From Limnothrix sp. CACIAM 69d (GTDB taxonomy: Bacteria > Cyanobacteriota > Cyanobacteriia > CACIAM-69d), in the NCBI GenBank assembly GCA_001913845.2, contig MKGP02000067.1, forward strand, positions 34,005-98,004: 64,000 nucleotides of DNA. Reading direction: 5' to 3'. The notes under the pieces were generated by a model, which worked only from the letters and a program-made list of their open reading frames with translations, searched no databases and had not been told where the DNA came from. The translations under genes were made by a program, and so were the position numbers. Below are positions 52,421 to 60,845 of the stretch, piece after piece (the stretch's first letter is position 1; the number at the start of each line of letters is the position of its first letter).

Positions 52421-53410
52421 TTAATCTGAACGCCATTTTTTCGCTAAATTTATGGCTCGTTCAAGCGATTGCACGTTGTGTCCAAAGCGATCCATCACTG
52501 CAACACCTTTCGATGGAGAAGATGAGTTCAAAATTACTCGCACAAACCCAGCCAAAGTGCCATTGGATCCCACATCTAGATAAAGATTGGTTCCCATTGA
52601 TTCCAAGCCTCGCAACGCCTTTTCAAAGTTAATGGGATCACGGAATGCCTCCCAGAAAGTACGCGCCGACTGAGCTGGCTGCGGATCATCAGCGCGATCG
52701 CCACACCCATAACGCCAAAAGCGACCGGTTTGGAGCTGGGGTAAGCGATCGAACTCTCGAGAAATAATCTCTTGGGCTGAATCAATCCAAGGGGAATGAA
52801 ATGCTTGGATCACCGGCAAGCGCTGAAACAACACCGATTGACTCTGCAAAATTTGCTCTAGCCGATCGAGGCTGCTCGATCGACCACTGACCACAAAACT
52901 TTGGCTGCAATTAATACTGGCCAAAGCAGTATCTTGAAACCAATCGGGATGTTGATGCCAGAGATTTAACCCATCCAAAATGGCTAGCATTCCCCCAACC
53001 GGTGTGTAGGATTCAAAGGCGAAGGACGCGCGAATTAAAGTAACCAACAATTGAAAGCGATCCACCGCACCACTGTAGGCTGCTGCCGTCAACTCTCCGA
53101 GGCTATATCCCAAAACCAAGTCAGGAATAACACCCATCGACTCGATCGTCGCTGCCACCGCATAGTTAAACGTAAATAGCAGCGGATTACTGTATCGCGT
53201 ATACAAAAGTAGTTTTGAATCTTCTGTCAGCGCCGTTTGCGAGTCAGCAAACAGCTCAGCGGCCAAATGAATGCCCAAAAGCGGCAACGCTGCTTCAGAA
53301 AATTCATTCATGCAGTTCCGAAAAACAGGATTACAGCGATATAGCTCCTGTCCCATTTCCATATACTGCGATCCTTGACCAGGAAACATGAAGACAACCT
53401 TCGCAGCCAT
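52421..53410 (-). CDS. Discrete acyltransferase-fold protein, probable acyl hydrolase (AH type)
   Basis: At 329 residues this has the FabD-like AT fold, with the start motif FPGQGSQ (residues 9-15), the nucleophile Ser103 in GYSLGE and His205 in AFHSPW. The Arg that holds the malonyl carboxylate in true malonyl transferases (RGQLM in the neighbour) is absent; the aligned stretch reads RASFAF. In trans-AT systems such Arg-less homologues, of the PedC type, hydrolyse stalled acyl chains from ACPs as a proofreading step. That role is inferred here; loading of an unusual extender is the alternative. ATG at 53410 has AGGAG about ten bases upstream. The gene follows the malonyl-type AT after 69 bp. 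Confidence 0.85.
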   Translation of the reverse strand: MAAKVVFMFPGQGSQYMEMGQELYRCNPVFRNCMNEFSEAALPLLGIHLAAELFADSQTALTEDSKLLLYTRYSNPLLFTFNYAVAATIESMGVIPDLVLGYSLGELTAAAYSGAVDRFQLLVTLIRASFAFESYTPVGGMLAILDGLNLWHQHPDWFQDTALASINCSQSFVVSGRSSSLDRLEQILQSQSVLFQRLPVIQAFHSPWIDSAQEIISREFDRLPQLQTGRFWRYGCGDRADDPQPAQSARTFWEAFRDPINFEKALRGLESMGTNLYLDVGSNGTLAGFVRVILNSSSPSKGVAVMDRFGHNVQSLERAINLAKKWRSD

Positions 53411-53431
53411 GGCTTCAACTCCTAGTCTTCA

Positions 53432-53461
53432 ACTGAGCTTGCAACTACTGAGCTTGCAACT
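53432..53461. repeat. 15-bp tandem duplication between the two AT genes
   Basis: Two perfect adjacent copies of ACTGAGCTTGCAACT in the 69-bp space between the two acyltransferase genes. Confidence 0.9.
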
Positions 53462-53479
53462 TGCGCTTTTAAATTTCTC

Positions 53480-54352
53480 TTAAACCTTTTCGGGAACCAA
53501 ATCTGGAGAGATTTGATACAGCAATCGGGTTAGTGTGTTGCCCACTCCTAATTCTTGAAACGTGCATTTTCTCCGATCGCACAAATGGGCGATCGTCTCT
53601 GTCCAGCGCACCGGACTCGCAATTTGTTGCGTTAAATTTTCAACCACATTCTCCAGCGTATACGGCTGCGCTGAAGTGTTAGCAATCACCGAAAATCGCG
53701 GAGCACGAAAATTCATGGTTCGGATAAATTCTCCAAACTCCCGCGCCGCTTCTTGCATGTAACGCGAGTGAAAAGCCCCGCTAACATTCAACACCACATA
53801 TCTCGTGTCTGGGATTTCCTCAAACACAGCCGCCAAATCATCAATATCGCGCTTGGGCCCCGAAATGACCACTTGCCGAGGCGAATTATAGTTCGCAATA
53901 TCAACCGTATCAAATGCAAAATCATCTAGAATTTTGCGAATTTTCTCCGCATTGCTGCCAATCACTGCCGCCATGCCACCGCCCTGCTGACGGCCCATCA
54001 ATTGCCCTCGATATCGAATTAAATTTAGCCCCGTTTCAAAATCAAACACTCCCGCCGCAAACAATGCGTTATATTCGCCCAGAGAATGCCCGCAAGCCGC
54101 GCTAGGCCAAAATCCACCCGAATCAATATGGAACTGCCAAGCCAATGCATTCACAACAAATAAGGCAATTTGAGTGAATTCTGTCCGGCTCAAATCACCA
54201 TTAGGATCGTGCAAACACAGTTCTTTTACGGAAAAGCCAAGAACATTGTCTGCCTGCTGCAAAAGCTGCGGATAATGAGGAAATAGTTCACTCCCCATTC
54301 CACAAAATTGGGATCCTTGACCCGGAAAGAGAACAACATTTAAATTCATCAT
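53480..54352 (-). CDS. Discrete trans-acting malonyl-CoA:ACP acyltransferase
   Basis: At 290 residues, with FPGQGSQ near the start, nucleophile Ser90 in GHSLGE, carboxylate-binding Arg115 in RGQLM and catalytic His195 in AFHSR. These residues fit malonyl-CoA specificity. It should load malonyl units onto all the AT-less modules of PKS A, B and C and is therefore the core trans-AT of this system. Two start codons are adjacent (54352 and 54349); the second has better spacing to the strong AAGGAG upstream. It lies between the condensation-like protein and the acyl hydrolase, all on one strand. Confidence 0.95.
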   Translation of the reverse strand: MMNLNVVLFPGQGSQFCGMGSELFPHYPQLLQQADNVLGFSVKELCLHDPNGDLSRTEFTQIALFVVNALAWQFHIDSGGFWPSAACGHSLGEYNALFAAGVFDFETGLNLIRYRGQLMGRQQGGGMAAVIGSNAEKIRKILDDFAFDTVDIANYNSPRQVVISGPKRDIDDLAAVFEEIPDTRYVVLNVSGAFHSRYMQEAAREFGEFIRTMNFRAPRFSVIANTSAQPYTLENVVENLTQQIASPVRWTETIAHLCDRRKCTFQELGVGNTLTRLLYQISPDLVPEKV

Positions 54353-54577
54353 GCCGCTCCTTCAGTGTGCCAATCAGGACGTTTAGGTAACATGGAGGAA
54401 GTTCAACGAAGCAAGTTCAGCAATTTGAGAAACAAGTCCGTAGCGACAGATTTCTAAAATTAGGAATCTAAAAAAGCTCAACAATTCTTATTTTGTCAAA
54501 TTCATAAAATTAAGACCCAAGCTAATCATTAACAGCTCTAATTCAAAAATTCCAACTCTTGAAATTAAAGGTTTAAA
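54353..54577. other. 225-bp AT-rich gap before the AT gene
   Basis: AATT-containing units recur at roughly 8-16 bp through 54460-54577, like the array at 52250-52415. The ribosome-binding site AAGGAG of the AT gene is at the low-coordinate end. No terminator or promoter could be assigned. Confidence 0.4.
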
Positions 54578-55876
54578 TCAGACAGTGCAGCTTGCAAACT
54601 CCTCCGCCATCAAGTCAAATATTTTGTTCATATTACTGCGACTAATGGAAGATTCGCAGAAGCCCACAGCAAACGTGACAGTACTTCTAAAGGTAGAAGC
54701 CGTCATCATAAAAGCTGGAGCATAAGCAATGGGCCCCAAACCGTAGGCATAAACCACTTGATGCCCTGGAATACTGATGTCAGCATTGCCACCATCTGAA
54801 AATAAGGGTGTGCAAATTCCTGATTCAGCAAACTGAGAAAATGCCTGATTAAATAACCAACTAATCCACGAAAACGGAGCAAGAAATAAAACTTCCATCG
54901 AAACTGCTGGCAAAATGCCAGGCATTGTTCTTTTTTGACTCATGAGATCTGATTTGATTCCAGATAATGTGTCTTCAAAAGAGTCTTTTCGATTGAAATC
55001 AATGTTGGAAACTAACGGAACCGAAAGATTGCAAATTTTAGGCATATCCCCATGCCGGAGATAATGGCGAAGGTCGAGGGTGTTGATAATCGGAAGCGAC
55101 GAATCGGGTTCTGCGTCCGTGAATCGATGCAGGGCACGCAAAAAACCTGTCAACATAACTTGATTCAAGGTAGCCCCGCGCCCTTTGGCATACTCAGTCA
55201 GCCTTTCAATTTGTTCCTGACCCAATTGGTAGGTGGTATAAGTCGGAGCCTCGTAATTATAGTTATCAAATGGGATTTTCCATTGCCCTGGCTTTAAGAA
55301 GTTTTTCTTACCCTTTTGCAGCAATTGCCATCTTTTTTTTGGAGGTAGCTTGCTAAAAACTTGCCATCCATCGCGCCGAATGGTCACAGGACTCGGGGCA
55401 CATTCTTGGCCGGTTTGCAGTACCCCGTAAGTTTCAGCAAGGGACTGAAGAAAAAACCGGAGTCCACTGAGATCAGAAACAATGTGTGACATCTTGAGGC
55501 AAAACGTATCTTGAAACGCGTTTTCGTCTTGATGTCGAAAAATTCTCAATTGAACTAAACTATCTGTTGTTGGATCGATCGAACAAGATATAAACTCTTC
55601 AACCGCCTGTTGCACATCAACCACTTGAAGTAGTTTAAATCGGTCTTTGTGTTTTTCTTCAGGTAACGACCAGTAGGGTGATACGCTATTGTTTACCCAC
55701 TGGCATTGCAGAATCACTTCTGACTCTAAAACCAAGTCAAAGCTCTTGAAAAAAAGCTCCTCATTAAGACAACTATCTAGCGCAAAAATGCATTGGATAA
55801 TGCCATTGCAAGTTGCCAAACTGATGTATTGAATTTTATCTTGCGCTGAAGCAGGAAATTCTGAAGACGAAAACAT
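54578..55876 (-). CDS. Stand-alone condensation-domain-like acyltransferase
   Basis: At 432 residues this has the size of a single condensation/acyltransferase domain. It shows the catalytic pattern SHIVSDLSG (His131, Asp135), a variant of HHxxxDG shared by NRPS condensation domains, PapA-type and wax-ester/diacylglycerol acyltransferases. Further on, CNLSVPLVSN and a C-terminal HQVVYAYGLGP region fit that superfamily. It may esterify or amidate the polyketide, transfer a starter, or release the chain; the sequence does not decide. There is no carrier, adenylation or membrane segment. ATG at 55876 has AAAGGA about ten bases upstream. It may head the AT-AH-PPTase-PKS A transcript, since a terminator lies upstream at 56158-56192. 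Confidence 0.8.
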   Translation of the reverse strand: MFSSSEFPASAQDKIQYISLATCNGIIQCIFALDSCLNEELFFKSFDLVLESEVILQCQWVNNSVSPYWSLPEEKHKDRFKLLQVVDVQQAVEEFISCSIDPTTDSLVQLRIFRHQDENAFQDTFCLKMSHIVSDLSGLRFFLQSLAETYGVLQTGQECAPSPVTIRRDGWQVFSKLPPKKRWQLLQKGKKNFLKPGQWKIPFDNYNYEAPTYTTYQLGQEQIERLTEYAKGRGATLNQVMLTGFLRALHRFTDAEPDSSLPIINTLDLRHYLRHGDMPKICNLSVPLVSNIDFNRKDSFEDTLSGIKSDLMSQKRTMPGILPAVSMEVLFLAPFSWISWLFNQAFSQFAESGICTPLFSDGGNADISIPGHQVVYAYGLGPIAYAPAFMMTASTFRSTVTFAVGFCESSISRSNMNKIFDLMAEEFASCTV

Positions 55877-56157
55877 GCTTTTATCCTTTATCGCTTCAAG
55901 GGCAAATTATAGCTACTGTTGGCCCTGGAAATTTTTAGTGTTTGTTGATAAACAATTTTTCGACAATCTTTTTGAAAAACTCTCGACAAAGATATCATCA
56001 ATTTCTGAAGAAAGCTTTCAATCAAAAGCCTTCTATTAAAAGCTTTCAATTAAAATCTCTCAGAGGAACTCTATCTCAATGCAAAAAAGTTGATGATATT
56101 TAGTATGATGTCTAAGTTTTCACCGATTTGAACTTTTTGCAGATTGAGATCATAATT
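55877..56157. other. AT-rich upstream region of the condensation-like gene
   Basis: No gene is seen. It contains a 14-bp unit repeated about three times (56012-56053) and should carry the promoter of the downstream genes, since a hairpin terminator closes the upstream gene at 56158-56192. No convincing -10/-35 pair could be picked by eye. Confidence 0.45.
56012..56053. repeat. 14-bp imperfect tandem repeat, three copies
   Basis: AAGCTTTCAATCAA, AAGCCTTCTATTAA, AAGCTTTCAATTAA, then a decayed fourth. It lies 136-177 bp upstream of the condensation-like gene. It could be a regulator-binding array or simply replication slippage. Confidence 0.85.
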
Positions 56158-56192
56158 AAACAAGGATGCCAAACAAGCCAGCATCCTTGTTT
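56158..56192 (-). terminator. Hairpin terminator after the 105-aa gene
   Basis: A perfect 12-bp stem (AAACAAGGATGC / GCATCCTTGTTT) with an 11-nt loop. On the minus strand it ends in TTTAATTATG. It begins 24 bases after the stop codon of the 105-residue gene. Confidence 0.75.
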
Positions 56193-56215
56193 AGTCCGAC
56201 TGAAAAACTCGCCAT

Positions 56216-56533
56216 TTAAGCAAGTGCATCTCCGCCTTTAACAATGGCGAGTGAGATGTTCTTGGCCAGGTCTTTAAGCCACTTCTCCCCTGATTGCTCA
56301 TTGAGAACTTTGAACTCACTGGCAGCCTGAATTTGCGAATCGACAATCTTTTCCAAAATTCCCTTAGCAGAAACTGGAGCAACCTCGATCGCACCTGGTT
56401 GGGCAGCAGGGTCAACGACCTTCTTTTTATAAATCACAACCGGCATGGCTTCACCAATTGAGTTAACCTCAAATGTGATGATTCGCTTGATTTCTGATCC
56501 AACCTGAATGGGAGTTCGCATGGCTTCTGGCAT
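56216..56533 (-). CDS. Orphan 105-residue protein, unknown function
   Basis: I do not recognise this protein. It is soluble-looking, with no signal peptide or membrane segment. The N-terminal half is rich in Val/Ile strands (RIITFEVNSI, MPVVIYKKK); the C-terminal half looks helical (ILEKIVDSQIQAAS, KWLKDLAKNISLAIV). It could start at 56533 or at the ATG at 56521; GAGGA lies directly before the first and about 12 bases before the second. A clear terminator follows and a 605-bp gap precedes it, so it is probably its own transcript. It lies between the core PKS accessory genes and the glycosyltransferase cassette. It has no detectable similarity to the small protein at 62687-62902. Confidence 0.75.
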   Translation of the reverse strand: MPEAMRTPIQVGSEIKRIITFEVNSIGEAMPVVIYKKKVVDPAAQPGAIEVAPVSAKGILEKIVDSQIQAASEFKVLNEQSGEKWLKDLAKNISLAIVKGGDALA

Positions 56534-56822
56534 TCCTCAAAATCAAACTCAATCCTCATCCAGATTAATTTATATCCTCATTAAATGTCAAGCCAAATCA
56601 GAATATCAAGTGGATTTTTAAAAATCATTTCTTAAAGACGCAGAAATCAATTTCAGTTGCCAAAAAATCGTCCTTTTTTAAACAACAATTTCCTAGCAGT
56701 GAAGTTTGAGCAGGGCACTTTGAGCACAACCCCGTGGCGAAAAATTTAATTGAGTAGATATGGAAATTTTCAAATCATGCTTGAAAAATAATATTGAAAT
56801 AATCAACAAAACAATTTAGGTG

Positions 56823-56942
56823 ATACAGCCCTTACCTCGCTTAATAAGTACAGCGGACTGTAGGGTGAGCAACACCCACCGACTAACAGCTTCGTAATCA
56901 TCTGCGATCGGACGTACCAATCGTTTGAGGTAAAGGCTATAT
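56823..56942. mobile_element. Candidate MITE-like element, about 120 bp
   Basis: Terminal inverted repeats of 16 bp match at 14 positions: ATACAGCCCTTACCTC (56823-56838) and the complement of GAGGTAAAGGCTATAT (56927-56942). Inside is a small hairpin GGGTG...CACCC (56863-56877) in a context resembling dispersed cyanobacterial repeats. No clear target-site duplication was found, and no transposase is nearby. Confidence 0.4.
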
Positions 56943-57006
56943 TTATGAGGTAATGATTTGTGGTGACTAATTGCTGACATTGCAAGACTTTCGCTAGCTC
57001 ATCAAT

Positions 57007-57041
57007 ATTGAATTACTAAATTGAATTACTAAATTGAATTA
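57007..57041. repeat. 13-bp tandem repeat (TTGAATTACTAAA x2.7)
   Basis: Two perfect copies and most of a third, about 100 bp beyond the stop codon of the glycosyltransferase gene. Confidence 0.9.
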
Positions 57042-57138
57042 CGGCATGACTGTAATTTGAGCTTGAATTTGGCTTAATTTAGTTGCTTTTTATTGATTAA
57101 TCTTGTTTATTATTTCAACTATTTCAGCTTTTTATTGC

Positions 57139-58479
57139 CTAACGGGCAGCAGAAATAGTAGCAGAACTAAAGACTGATTCAATTACATTGACCGCTGCTT
57201 TCACGCCTCCGGAATTCTCAATTTCTGTCTTCATAACTTCAGCACAATTTTTGAAATCGGGGTTCTCCAAAACCTGAGCAATCAATTGACGTAGCCGCAC
57301 TGCATCCACTTGCTTTTGAGCGATGGTTGTCCCTGCACCCGCCCAAGTGACACGAGCAGAAACAGCAGGCTGATCGCTAGCCAGCGGAATCGTAATCAAG
57401 GGACAGCCAAAAGAAAGCGCTTCCAAAACCGTATTCGCACCCCCATGCGTGATTGCCAAGGATGCTCGCCGGAGCAGAGCAAGCTGAGGCGCATAGGGTA
57501 CGGCGATCGTGCCAGCAGGAAAAGACTGATCAGCTTGTTCCAAAGTCCATTGCCCCAAACTCAGAACCAACTGCACAGGCAATGTGGAGCAGGCAGCTAC
57601 AATGGCGCTCAAAATCTCCTTTTTAGCTGTGTGCAACGTGCCCATGGATGCATAGACCAAAGGCCGTCCATCTAACAGGCTCCAATCAAAGGCCACATCA
57701 TTAGGCCGCTCATCCAGGTAGGGCCCCGTATAAAAAATGGGACGCTGATTCAAGCCCCTGGAAAAATCTAGCTTCGATGGAAAATTACTAATGACACCCA
57801 AGGGCGAAATACAATTTTCCCAATTTTGAAGTAACGGCAAATTGTGAGCTTTTCTGAGCTTATTAGTGGTGGCGATGATGGGATTCAAAACAGCAGAAAA
57901 AGCCCAATTGCCCAGACGGTTTCTGATGCGAAATAGGGCTTTTCCTTGTGCAGGATACCAAGAAACAAAGGGCGGCGGAGCCTCACCAGAAGCATCGCCC
58001 TCCAGATTGAGAGCATTGCAAATGGATAGGAAGGGAATCCCTGTTAAGTCGGAAATGGTCTTTCCCTCCGTTTGGCTTTGATCGACCAATAGACCATCTA
58101 AACCAAGTTCACGAGCAGCCGTTGCCCCGTCACGGCAGAGGGCTTGACACATGACCTCTGCCCAGGCAACGCCCTTACGAATTGTGGAAATTGTCACATT
58201 ACGAATGAGGTCGAGGTATTGGTCTAAGGCTCCAGGTGGAAACTCCTCTTTTCCAATTTCAACAAAACCAACCCCTCCCTTTCGAGCGTAGGGTTCAACA
58301 TCTCCGATTCCTAATAAGTAAACGGAGTGCCCACGCCTTTCTAGCTCCCGCCCAATGGTCATCATCCCATAGAGATGTCCTGGAACAGGTGGGCAGACAA
58401 TTCCAAATTTCATGGGAGCAATCATCCCTTTGTGGCAGGACAGAGAGAAGCTAACTGACCAATTAAGAAAATTTTGCAT
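57139..58479 (-). CDS. Family-1 (GT-B) glycosyltransferase, MGT/CrtX-like
   Basis: At 446 residues from the first ATG; the homologous part begins at MKFGIVCPPVPGH, so ATG at 58413 (424 aa) or 58425 is the likelier start. The N-terminal acceptor half has the PVPGHLYGM loop with the usual catalytic-type His. The C-terminal half carries the nucleotide-sugar motif THGGANTVLEAL (residues 344-355 of the long form) and then PLASDQPAVSARV. This resembles macrolide and zeaxanthin glucosyltransferases that use UDP-sugars. It probably decorates the polyketide, or its inactive export form, with a sugar; glycosylation of a carotenoid is the alternative. No membrane segment is seen. G+C is lower than in the PKS genes. 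Confidence 0.9.
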   Translation of the reverse strand: MQNFLNWSVSFSLSCHKGMIAPMKFGIVCPPVPGHLYGMMTIGRELERRGHSVYLLGIGDVEPYARKGGVGFVEIGKEEFPPGALDQYLDLIRNVTISTIRKGVAWAEVMCQALCRDGATAARELGLDGLLVDQSQTEGKTISDLTGIPFLSICNALNLEGDASGEAPPPFVSWYPAQGKALFRIRNRLGNWAFSAVLNPIIATTNKLRKAHNLPLLQNWENCISPLGVISNFPSKLDFSRGLNQRPIFYTGPYLDERPNDVAFDWSLLDGRPLVYASMGTLHTAKKEILSAIVAACSTLPVQLVLSLGQWTLEQADQSFPAGTIAVPYAPQLALLRRASLAITHGGANTVLEALSFGCPLITIPLASDQPAVSARVTWAGAGTTIAQKQVDAVRLRQLIAQVLENPDFKNCAEVMKTEIENSGGVKAAVNVIESVFSSATISAAR

Positions 58480-58603
58480 AAAGTGCCTTTGTTAGCACTG
58501 ATTATGCTTGTCAGATTGGGAACAGATGCCCAAGTTAGTCAACGCGATATCATGACCAATTTAGATGGGGAAATGACATTGCTCCCATGAATTCATCACT
58601 CAC

Positions 58604-59500
58604 TTAAGCAGCAGAGATCACTGCCAGTTCATCCTTGAGTTTGAAGAATTCTACGGTGGCATCATAACCACTTTTCACTAGCCGCATCTTATTCTCGTCG
58701 CTCATGTTGAAATCAGTGGGCGAGAGATTCAAGGTGTCAACGGTGATCGTCCGCTCTTGGTTCCTAGAGCTGATTCGGATGGAGGATGCAGCCTCAAATA
58801 GGCTTTCAAAATACTCCTTCAGGTCAAAGCTTTTTTCTAGACCGGAGGGGCTGAAGCCGGTTCTTAAGCTCACGCCCAAGGTTTCTTCGTTGTAGCCATC
58901 TTCGCTGATGAAGGGCGGATAATCAAATGTCCACAGGGGGTAGGGCAAGATCAAACCACCATCGACATAGTAGTGGTTATCGGGAATGCCACCAGGAAAT
59001 TGCCAAGCTTGGAAAAAGAAGGGAATAGACATGGAAGCGCGCACTGCGCCCGCAACTTGTGCGTCAGGAGTGGAGCGGCAGGAAAACTCCCGCAATCCTC
59101 GAGCGGTCAAGTCTGTGCCGAAGATATACAGATCGGCAAATCCAGCATCTACGAGATCTGCAAAGGTGGCGGTTGTTGTTAGTTTGCGCGCGATGATGTC
59201 TTGAATCCACTTATAGAAAACATCCCCGGCGTAGTAACCATAATTCTGGACGAGATTAATCGGGCTGGTGGGATCGGTGAACTCTGATAGGTTCAGGTTC
59301 ACCATGATTTCTTCGATCTCTGCTGCCGAGAACCTCAGGGCAATTAAGGTTCCCATAATGGCTCCTGCGGAGGCCCCGGCAACTCGCTCAAATTTGGAGA
59401 GAAGACCGCGCTCACTCAGGGCTTGCACAACCCCTACGTAGGCTGTTCCTAACACGCCTCCTGCTTGCAGTGCCAGGTTTTTGTAGTTACCGCTGCTCAT
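58604..59500 (-). CDS. Patatin-like phospholipase / acyl hydrolase
   Basis: 298 residues. The oxyanion-hole loop GGVLGTAYVG is near the start, the nucleophile Ser44 is in GASAG (GxSxG) and the catalytic dyad partner Asp180 is in VDGG, the three marks of the patatin family. The protein has no signal peptide. Such enzymes cleave acyl esters of lipids. Here it could remodel membranes around the product, or hydrolyse an acyl or ester bond in the product; neither is shown. A strong AAGGAG sits eight bases before the ATG. It lies between the LamG-like gene (166 bp upstream) and the glycosyltransferase, on the same strand. Confidence 0.92.
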   Translation of the reverse strand: MSSGNYKNLALQAGGVLGTAYVGVVQALSERGLLSKFERVAGASAGAIMGTLIALRFSAAEIEEIMVNLNLSEFTDPTSPINLVQNYGYYAGDVFYKWIQDIIARKLTTTATFADLVDAGFADLYIFGTDLTARGLREFSCRSTPDAQVAGAVRASMSIPFFFQAWQFPGGIPDNHYYVDGGLILPYPLWTFDYPPFISEDGYNEETLGVSLRTGFSPSGLEKSFDLKEYFESLFEAASSIRISSRNQERTITVDTLNLSPTDFNMSDENKMRLVKSGYDATVEFFKLKDELAVISAA

Positions 59501-59666
59501 GAATCAAACTCCTTGTAACTAGAACTCGTAACTAGAATTGATTGACCTGTGAAACTCGTTCTGAAACGCTCTGAGGCGAGGCGGTGAGGGGCATAGAAGC
59601 TTAGGCTCAGGGTTGTTGAATTTTCCAACCCTTGGCTTGGACAACTAGCCTTGGCTCTCGGGGATG

Positions 59667-60605
59667 CTACAGAGAAAATGGCAGTAGGCTCTTGGCTTCA
59701 GGAGTGCGCCGAATAATGACAAAAACGGGGGTTGTTGCTTTGGTGATTTGTCCTTGCTCCCGCATGGCGACGAGGGTTTGGGTGACTCCGTTGTAAATCA
59801 CACCATTTCCTTTGGTCAGCAACTCTTCGAAGCACCGATCGGGCGTTGCTTCATCGGATTCCAGTTCAACAATGATGGGGAAGGAACCAGGGCTGGGGAT
59901 GGTGTCGGTTGCGGCGGCGGCTTCGGCGGCGGCGGCTTCGGCTTCCTGAACTTCAGCGGGCAGCGGGATGTTGGGGAGAATTTCTGGGAGTTCCAGTGCA
60001 GCACTCTTCCAAATGGGGGAGCCTTGCAAAGTGCCGTGGTTAGCAGCGGTGCTCTTGTCGTGGATGACATCTCCGCTGCCTTCGTTTAAAGGCCAATAGC
60101 CCAATAGATTTTCCTCAGATCCGAGCAATCGATAGGACTTATAGGCTTGGATTTGCTCTTGAGTGCGAGCAGTGCCCCAGAACCGAACTTCGGTCAAATC
60201 GCCTTGGAAATATTCGCCGTGGCCCTCTGCTTTGCGGCCAATTTCGAGGGGGCTTTGGGTGGCGGAGGCGGGGGTGTCGCCTAGGATGGTCTGGATTAGC
60301 TCTCCATCGAGATAGAAGAGCACATCGTTGTCAGCGTTGAAGACGATGGCGACGTGATACCAAGATCCCGCTTCGATCGAAACAGAGGCTGCATAGTCAA
60401 CAATCCAATATTCCGTAAAAAGTAGTGCTTCGTTGATGAGGCCAAAGCCAAAGCCTGGAAATTTAGAAAATAAGCGTAGGTAACCGCCAATTTGCCCAGC
60501 GTTCAGCCAAGCTTCGAAGGTGAAGTTATTAACGGGGGAGAGAGACTCTTGATGGGGAATTCGGATGTAATTCGACTGACCATCAAAATGCAGTACTGAA
60601 GTCAT
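59667..60605 (-). CDS. LamG-fold protein with C-terminal domain shared with the small protein at 62.8 kb
   Basis: At 312 residues, the first about 200 form a LamG/concanavalin-A-like jellyroll: VLHFDGQSNYIRIP at the start, NFTFEAWL, WYHVAIVFN, and the closing LLGYWPLNEGSG...HGTLQG pattern. An Ala/Glu-rich linker (about residues 217-240) follows, then about 60 residues starting FPIIVELES and ending TPVFVIIRR. That tail matches the separate protein at 62687-62902. LamG proteins are usually secreted, but no signal peptide is present, so it probably acts inside the cell or leaves by an unknown route. The ligand is unknown. Only a weak ribosome-binding site is seen. Confidence 0.85.
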   Translation of the reverse strand: MTSVLHFDGQSNYIRIPHQESLSPVNNFTFEAWLNAGQIGGYLRLFSKFPGFGFGLINEALLFTEYWIVDYAASVSIEAGSWYHVAIVFNADNDVLFYLDGELIQTILGDTPASATQSPLEIGRKAEGHGEYFQGDLTEVRFWGTARTQEQIQAYKSYRLLGSEENLLGYWPLNEGSGDVIHDKSTAANHGTLQGSPIWKSAALELPEILPNIPLPAEVQEAEAAAAEAAAATDTIPSPGSFPIIVELESDEATPDRCFEELLTKGNGVIYNGVTQTLVAMREQGQITKATTPVFVIIRRTPEAKSLLPFSL

Positions 60606-60845
60606 GGCGATTAGAACCTTGGATGATTGGTGTCATTTCCAAACCAAACTATTGAATAAAAACAGACATGCTCATTAATACTGGAGTGTTAAATACTGAA
60701 GTATTAATGCTGACCTGAATTTAATTCACAAAACAACCATCTCTCGCGAATTTTAGAATATTTCCTGATAGCCGAATAAGCATGTTCGACTTTCTTAATA
60801 TTCTACATGAATCGGATTGACCTCCAAGAAAAAATGTCATCAAAA

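Larger units (their letters stand above)
56534..57138. other. 605-bp AT-rich gap with a possible MITE and a 13-bp tandem repeat
   Basis: No believable gene is seen; a 60-codon frame at 56803-56985 overlaps the inverted-repeat element and looks accidental. The gap holds the candidate MITE at 56823-56942 and the tandem repeat at 57007-57041. The promoter of the 105-residue gene should be in the first 100 bp. Confidence 0.55.

Noticed and set aside
56803..56985. A 60-codon minus-strand frame in the gap before the glycosyltransferase
   Set aside because: It runs across the inverted-repeat element and has no recognisable feature; probably chance.
59609..59632. Hairpin after the LamG gene as a terminator
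   Set aside because: The 7-bp stem is short and no T-run follows on the minus strand.
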